A stretch of 64,000 bases of DNA from Camarhynchus parvulus (Eukaryota > Chordata > Aves > Passeriformes > Thraupidae), in assembly GCF_901933205.1 (NCBI RefSeq), contig NC_044601.1, positions 34,448,352-34,512,351 on the forward strand, written 5' to 3'. A program made the translations under genes and the position numbers. This document shows, piece after piece, positions 60,251 to 64,000 of the stretch (its first letter is position 1; each line of letters opens with the position of its first letter). Under the pieces are notes generated by a model. The model worked only from the letters and a program-made list of their open reading frames with translations, was not told the origin of the DNA and made no database searches.

Positions 60251-61284
60251 CCAAGAATCACAGCATGCAGGTATGTTGAAGACTATTGCCAATACCTATT
60301 TCTTCAAATCACTAGTCTCTTCTGGTCCAACAAGAAGTTGGTGGTTGGTTGTTTTTCAGAAATGGTGGTGGGGGTAGAGGATGAGGAACCTCTTGGGAAA
60401 TGTTCTGAATTGAAAATGAACCAGCTGTGCTGCATGTAGAAGTTAATTTTCCTTAAAATTTGTCTCATAGTAATAAAAGTCATTTGAGTGTCAATAGGAA
60501 GTTCAATACATGATGGAGTAACACAGACATGCTGTTACTGTTGAAGTAGTTCTTATTTTATGTGAGCTTGCATGGATGCTGAAGAAAATGACTGTATTGT
60601 GTATATCCTACTCTGCTATCTTTTTGAATAAAAGAGAGATTGCAAAGAGTACTAGGTCACCTATTGTTGCAGCAGATTGTCTGCTGTGTGAAAAGTAAAC
60701 TGTTGTGCCCTGAAAACTGTATGAAAAATGTTCAGAATGTTTTTTTGAATTCTGTAAGTGGTGCTATTATTCTGAGAAGAGTATTACAGTTGTAGACATA
60801 GTAGAGTGGTCCATAGTTGCTTATAGAATCATAAAATTAAAACCATAAAACAATAAAATTAAAACAAAAAAGGAGCAAATATATGTGATGACATCCAAAA
60901 GTGGGGGATCATTTTTGTTCTCAGATGTCTGGAAGACGCTATTCTAAGTAACAGCAACCAAGACAAAAAGTATTTTTATTGGAGTTATTTCTTAAAGATG
61001 GTGAAAAATAACTTGAAGGAAAATAGTGATCATCTTTGGTGTTCTGTTTGTGTTTTGGCCAGCTATCAATCTAAATGTCCTAAGTGAACTAAACTAATAG
61101 AGCAAAATACATGGTTCAATTGCTCATTAAAACCTTTATTAGAATATTTTTCCATATCAAAACACAGTGATTTGAAAAGATATATTAAAAACAACTTCCA
61201 CTTACCTTGTGTCCATGTATACACATTGAAATAGAGATCCAATTTAATTATCATGGTTCAGGAAGGTCAGGGCTCTACGTTTTC
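60251..61284. other. AT-rich non-coding DNA
   Basis: No element or gene recognised. Confidence 0.6.
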
Positions 61285-61705
61285 TCAATTTTTGTAGTAA
61301 CTTGGGAATGGCACTCCTGCTCCCCTCCTCCCACTACGCTGCAGAGAGAGACAAAAGGCAGAGATAATGGGCTGAAGTAAGAACAATTTACTGGAAAGAG
61401 CAATGAAGTAAGAAAACAAATAGTATTGGCAACAACACTGATAACAACAGTGTACGAAAAGAGGGTGTTTTACATGAAAAACACTCACTGATCTAACCTC
61501 ACATGACACAGCTCTGAAAAAATGAGCAAAACAATCAGGGAGACCTACTTCACTCAGGCTTTTTTCCCACCGAAAACCATGCCCCCTCTTCTCAGAAGTG
61601 AGGGTCCCATAGAGTAACAACCCAGAGACAGCCATACAGCTCCAGGTTCCAAATCCTCACTGCTACTTTGAAAAATTAACCCTGTCCTTGGCTAAAGCCA
61701 GGACA
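61285..61705 (-). mobile_element. ERVL-type LTR, minus strand, partial
   Basis: A minus-strand LTR. From low to high coordinates it has a GCTCCCCTCCTCCCACTACG block near 61319, GGGCTGAAGTAAGAACAATT near 61370 (the reverse of the family's R-region ...TTATCTCAACCC block), a run of AACAACA- and ATAACAACAGTG-type repeats near 61430-61450, and an outer end GGCTAAAGCCAGGACA at 61690-61705. Read on its own strand it thus begins TGTCCTGGCTTTAGCC, as related avian LTRs do. The inner (U5) end at about 61285 is approximate and no TSD could be found. The 116-codon minus-strand frame here is not a gene. Confidence 0.72.
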
Positions 61706-64000
61706 ACATAGAAAAAAGCAATATCAATCCCTGAAACATATTGTATCAATTTTGATTTAATTTTCTAGATCAGCTCTGCTATCCAGTCATCAAGCTTGGA
61801 CCTGCAACTTACTATCATCTTGTATTTGTAATTCAGCATTTTTTGTTTTTAGTGATAAGCTGCATAATAAAAAAGCTAGTTTATTGAGATTTCGAACTAC
61901 GTACTAATAAAATCCTTTTTTAATTCAGGAAGTGTGTTGTGAAGATATACTAATATAGACTAAGGATATTCAAGTAGGTTTGTATTTTGGTGGTTTTTGT
62001 TGGTTGAGTCTTTTTGTGTGTGGAAGATTTTGATTATTTGATTGTTTTTAATTTATTCCCTTCCCTCCTGACCCTTTCTACTTGATTCTACTTTTATCTT
62101 CTGCATAACTGTATGTGAATGTACAATGTAGTCCAGTGTCTACTTATAACTCTCTACAATCACTGTAATTCCATCTCTAACATTAACTAAGACAACTTTA
62201 GAACTGTGCATGACATAATTAATGTCTATCAATCCAGCATATTTCTGTTTGTGCTGTTGCATAGAAAACCAAAATTATTTAAAATGTCCATCTTTAAACA
62301 GAATTTTTGGGCATATTATTCCCATTCACTTTTAGCTGTACGAGTTGACAATTGGATTGAACATTTCACTGGTAGATTGCAACTTGCCGAATGCTGGTGC
62401 TCATACTAGCATATCTGTTAAAGTCTGAATTTCCAGGATTCTGATACCTTTTTCCATGGCTCACCTCATGCATTATATTTTAGATCGAAAATTGTGGATT
62501 GTGCTTTAAATATTACTGTAGCCTATGTCTGTGGAACTGTTATTTTTATTTGACACCTTTTTGGAGAACAGAGTGAAAAGGGTTGCAAATCATACTTCAG
62601 AAAAACTAGTTATAAAGACTCAGAAACTGTTCTGAGTAGGAAATCATGATTGCTTTACATTTTAACTCCTATCAGTTTGGCATTGCATAGAAAAATAAAA
62701 GGAAATTACTTCCTTTTTTTGCTGATTCAGCATGCACTCAGCAACGCTGACACAGCTCCAGAATGAGCTCCTAAATGTACAATAACTTCGTCTCTTAATA
62801 AAGAGAATTTCACATAAAAAAAAAGGAAGGTTTTTCCACAATCCTTCATTCAAAGAACTGTAACTCATAAAATAAGTTCACATGCAATACTGTCTGACAA
62901 GATTCTCCTTGTAGCTCCAGCTCAGAAAATACACAGTGCGTAATACATCAATGATTTGTTCTTTAACCATAGGCCATCACCTCAGATAAAAGTGCTGGCA
63001 TTTTGGAAATGTATGTAACTAGATCAAGATCCTCAGCTGGATCACCAGTCACAGGAATGTCAATTTGACAGTTATTCATGTGTGGGTTGCAGTTGCTTTC
63101 TGAATAAATGGTCCTTTTATACTTGACCTGCATGTACCTTTCCCCTTAACAATACAAAACCACAATTTCTTTTACACTGCAATTTCTAATTCCCTATTTG
63201 GAAACTTAGATTATATAAAAAAATACAGTCTATGATAAATTGTTCAGTCCCTTGTTCTTCTCTCAGATGACCTTTAATCAGTTCTTGTTTTTTTTTTTGT
63301 GAATTAGATTCTTCTTAGAAAGGGTATTTATTCATGTCTTTTTAGGGAGTACTTTTATCAGATGCTGCACCATCACTTTTGACCCTGTATTGTTTTCTCT
63401 TCTTCAAAGGAAAAAGGTATTAAATCCCCTTTAAATCTTTTATAGCTTAACTATGTGTTAGAAGGGAGAGTTTATAGAGTTAAAAATGACAATAAAAACT
63501 CACTCGAATTAAATATGGAGTCCAGGGCATGAAACAAAATTTGTGTGAGATAAAGGTATAAATATATGCTTCTATTGCCACAAGCACAGGATCTGTATAT
63601 GACTGTCTTAACATTTGCATTAAACATTAGTTTACATAGACTTATTGAACAAAAAATTCAAAAATTTGTATTATCCATGCATAAAATTCTCTGACTACAC
63701 TGCCAACTCTTGTGAAACCAAATAAAATCCTGTATCATACAATTCTATTCCTTTTGCCTTAAAAATAGCACCAGAAACAAATGAACTTAATTTTTGTATC
63801 CTTATATATTGACATTTTGCTCTGCTTACTTTGCTTGTGGAAATACTTCAGGTTTCTTTTGGTTTTTTTTGGCAAGATCACCAAACTTTTTCCCCTCACT
63901 ACTTTCCCATCTCAGATTAAACAATTGATAGTCACCAATAAATTTGCAGAATGTTCCTCAGAGCATGGTAATAAAATGGCTCAGCACTTTCTCCCAAATT
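61706..64000. other. AT-rich non-coding DNA
   Basis: No transposon, RNA gene or credible open frame recognised up to the end of the window. Confidence 0.62.

Noticed and set aside
60825..60870. ATAGAATCATAAAATTAAAA, possible CR1 tail
   Set aside because: No CR1 body on either side; AT-rich chance match.
61285..61635. 116-codon minus-strand frame
   Set aside because: Falls inside the minus-strand ERVL-type LTR.
1..64000. tRNA genes, CRISPR arrays, bacterial operons or a novel defence-type system
   Set aside because: No tRNA-like T-arm context, regularly spaced repeats or gene clusters were seen; all signals fit vertebrate non-coding DNA with retroelements.

Overview
This window looks like non-coding nuclear DNA from a bird. 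The base is AT-rich, there are no operon-like gene arrays, and no open frame has convincing protein-coding character. What identifies the lineage is the repeat content: at least seven CR1 LINE fragments, several ending in the usual CR1 3' tail (a GATGATCTTAAGG-type block followed by a short ATTCTATGATTC-type repeat), plus LTRs of avian endogenous retroviruses (ERVs). No tRNA, rRNA, CRISPR array, complete gene or bacterial-type feature was seen. The DNA is best read as intergenic or deep-intronic sequence; the species cannot be fixed from the sequence alone.

Layout. 1-2.9 kb is plain AT-rich DNA. 2.9-9 kb holds a CR1 tail, a solo LTR with a perfect 6-bp target-site duplication (TSD) at 3703-4506, and a two-LTR composite on the opposite strand at 7313-8865, also bounded by a 6-bp TSD. 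A second CR1 tail lies at 10.8-11.2 kb and a minus-strand ERVL-like LTR remnant at 12.6-12.9 kb. An ERVL-like LTR followed by a primer-binding-site-like segment and leader occupies 16.9-18.2 kb. At 20.5-22.9 kb a decayed internal piece of CR1 ORF2 (endonuclease region) abuts two ERVL-type LTR remnants. A 1254-bp GC-rich solo LTR with a perfect 5-bp TSD sits at 24962-26215. CR1 fragments follow at 28.3-29.0, 32.3-32.65 and 38.4-38.8 kb. The next 15 kb (38.8-53.8 kb) contains no transposon that I recognise. A short CR1 tail at 53.8 kb, a probable minus-strand CR1 end at 60.1 kb and a minus-strand LTR at 61.3-61.7 kb complete the inventory.

No genes act together here. The longest open frames lie inside GC-rich LTRs, where stop codons are rare, or antisense to CR1, and they are not annotated as genes. 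A few exon-like stretches (39340-39396, 46911-47203, 56561-56785) have splice-site-like boundaries and are reported only as candidates. I found no convincing new biological system; the most informative structures are the chimeric tandem LTR and the intact TSDs.
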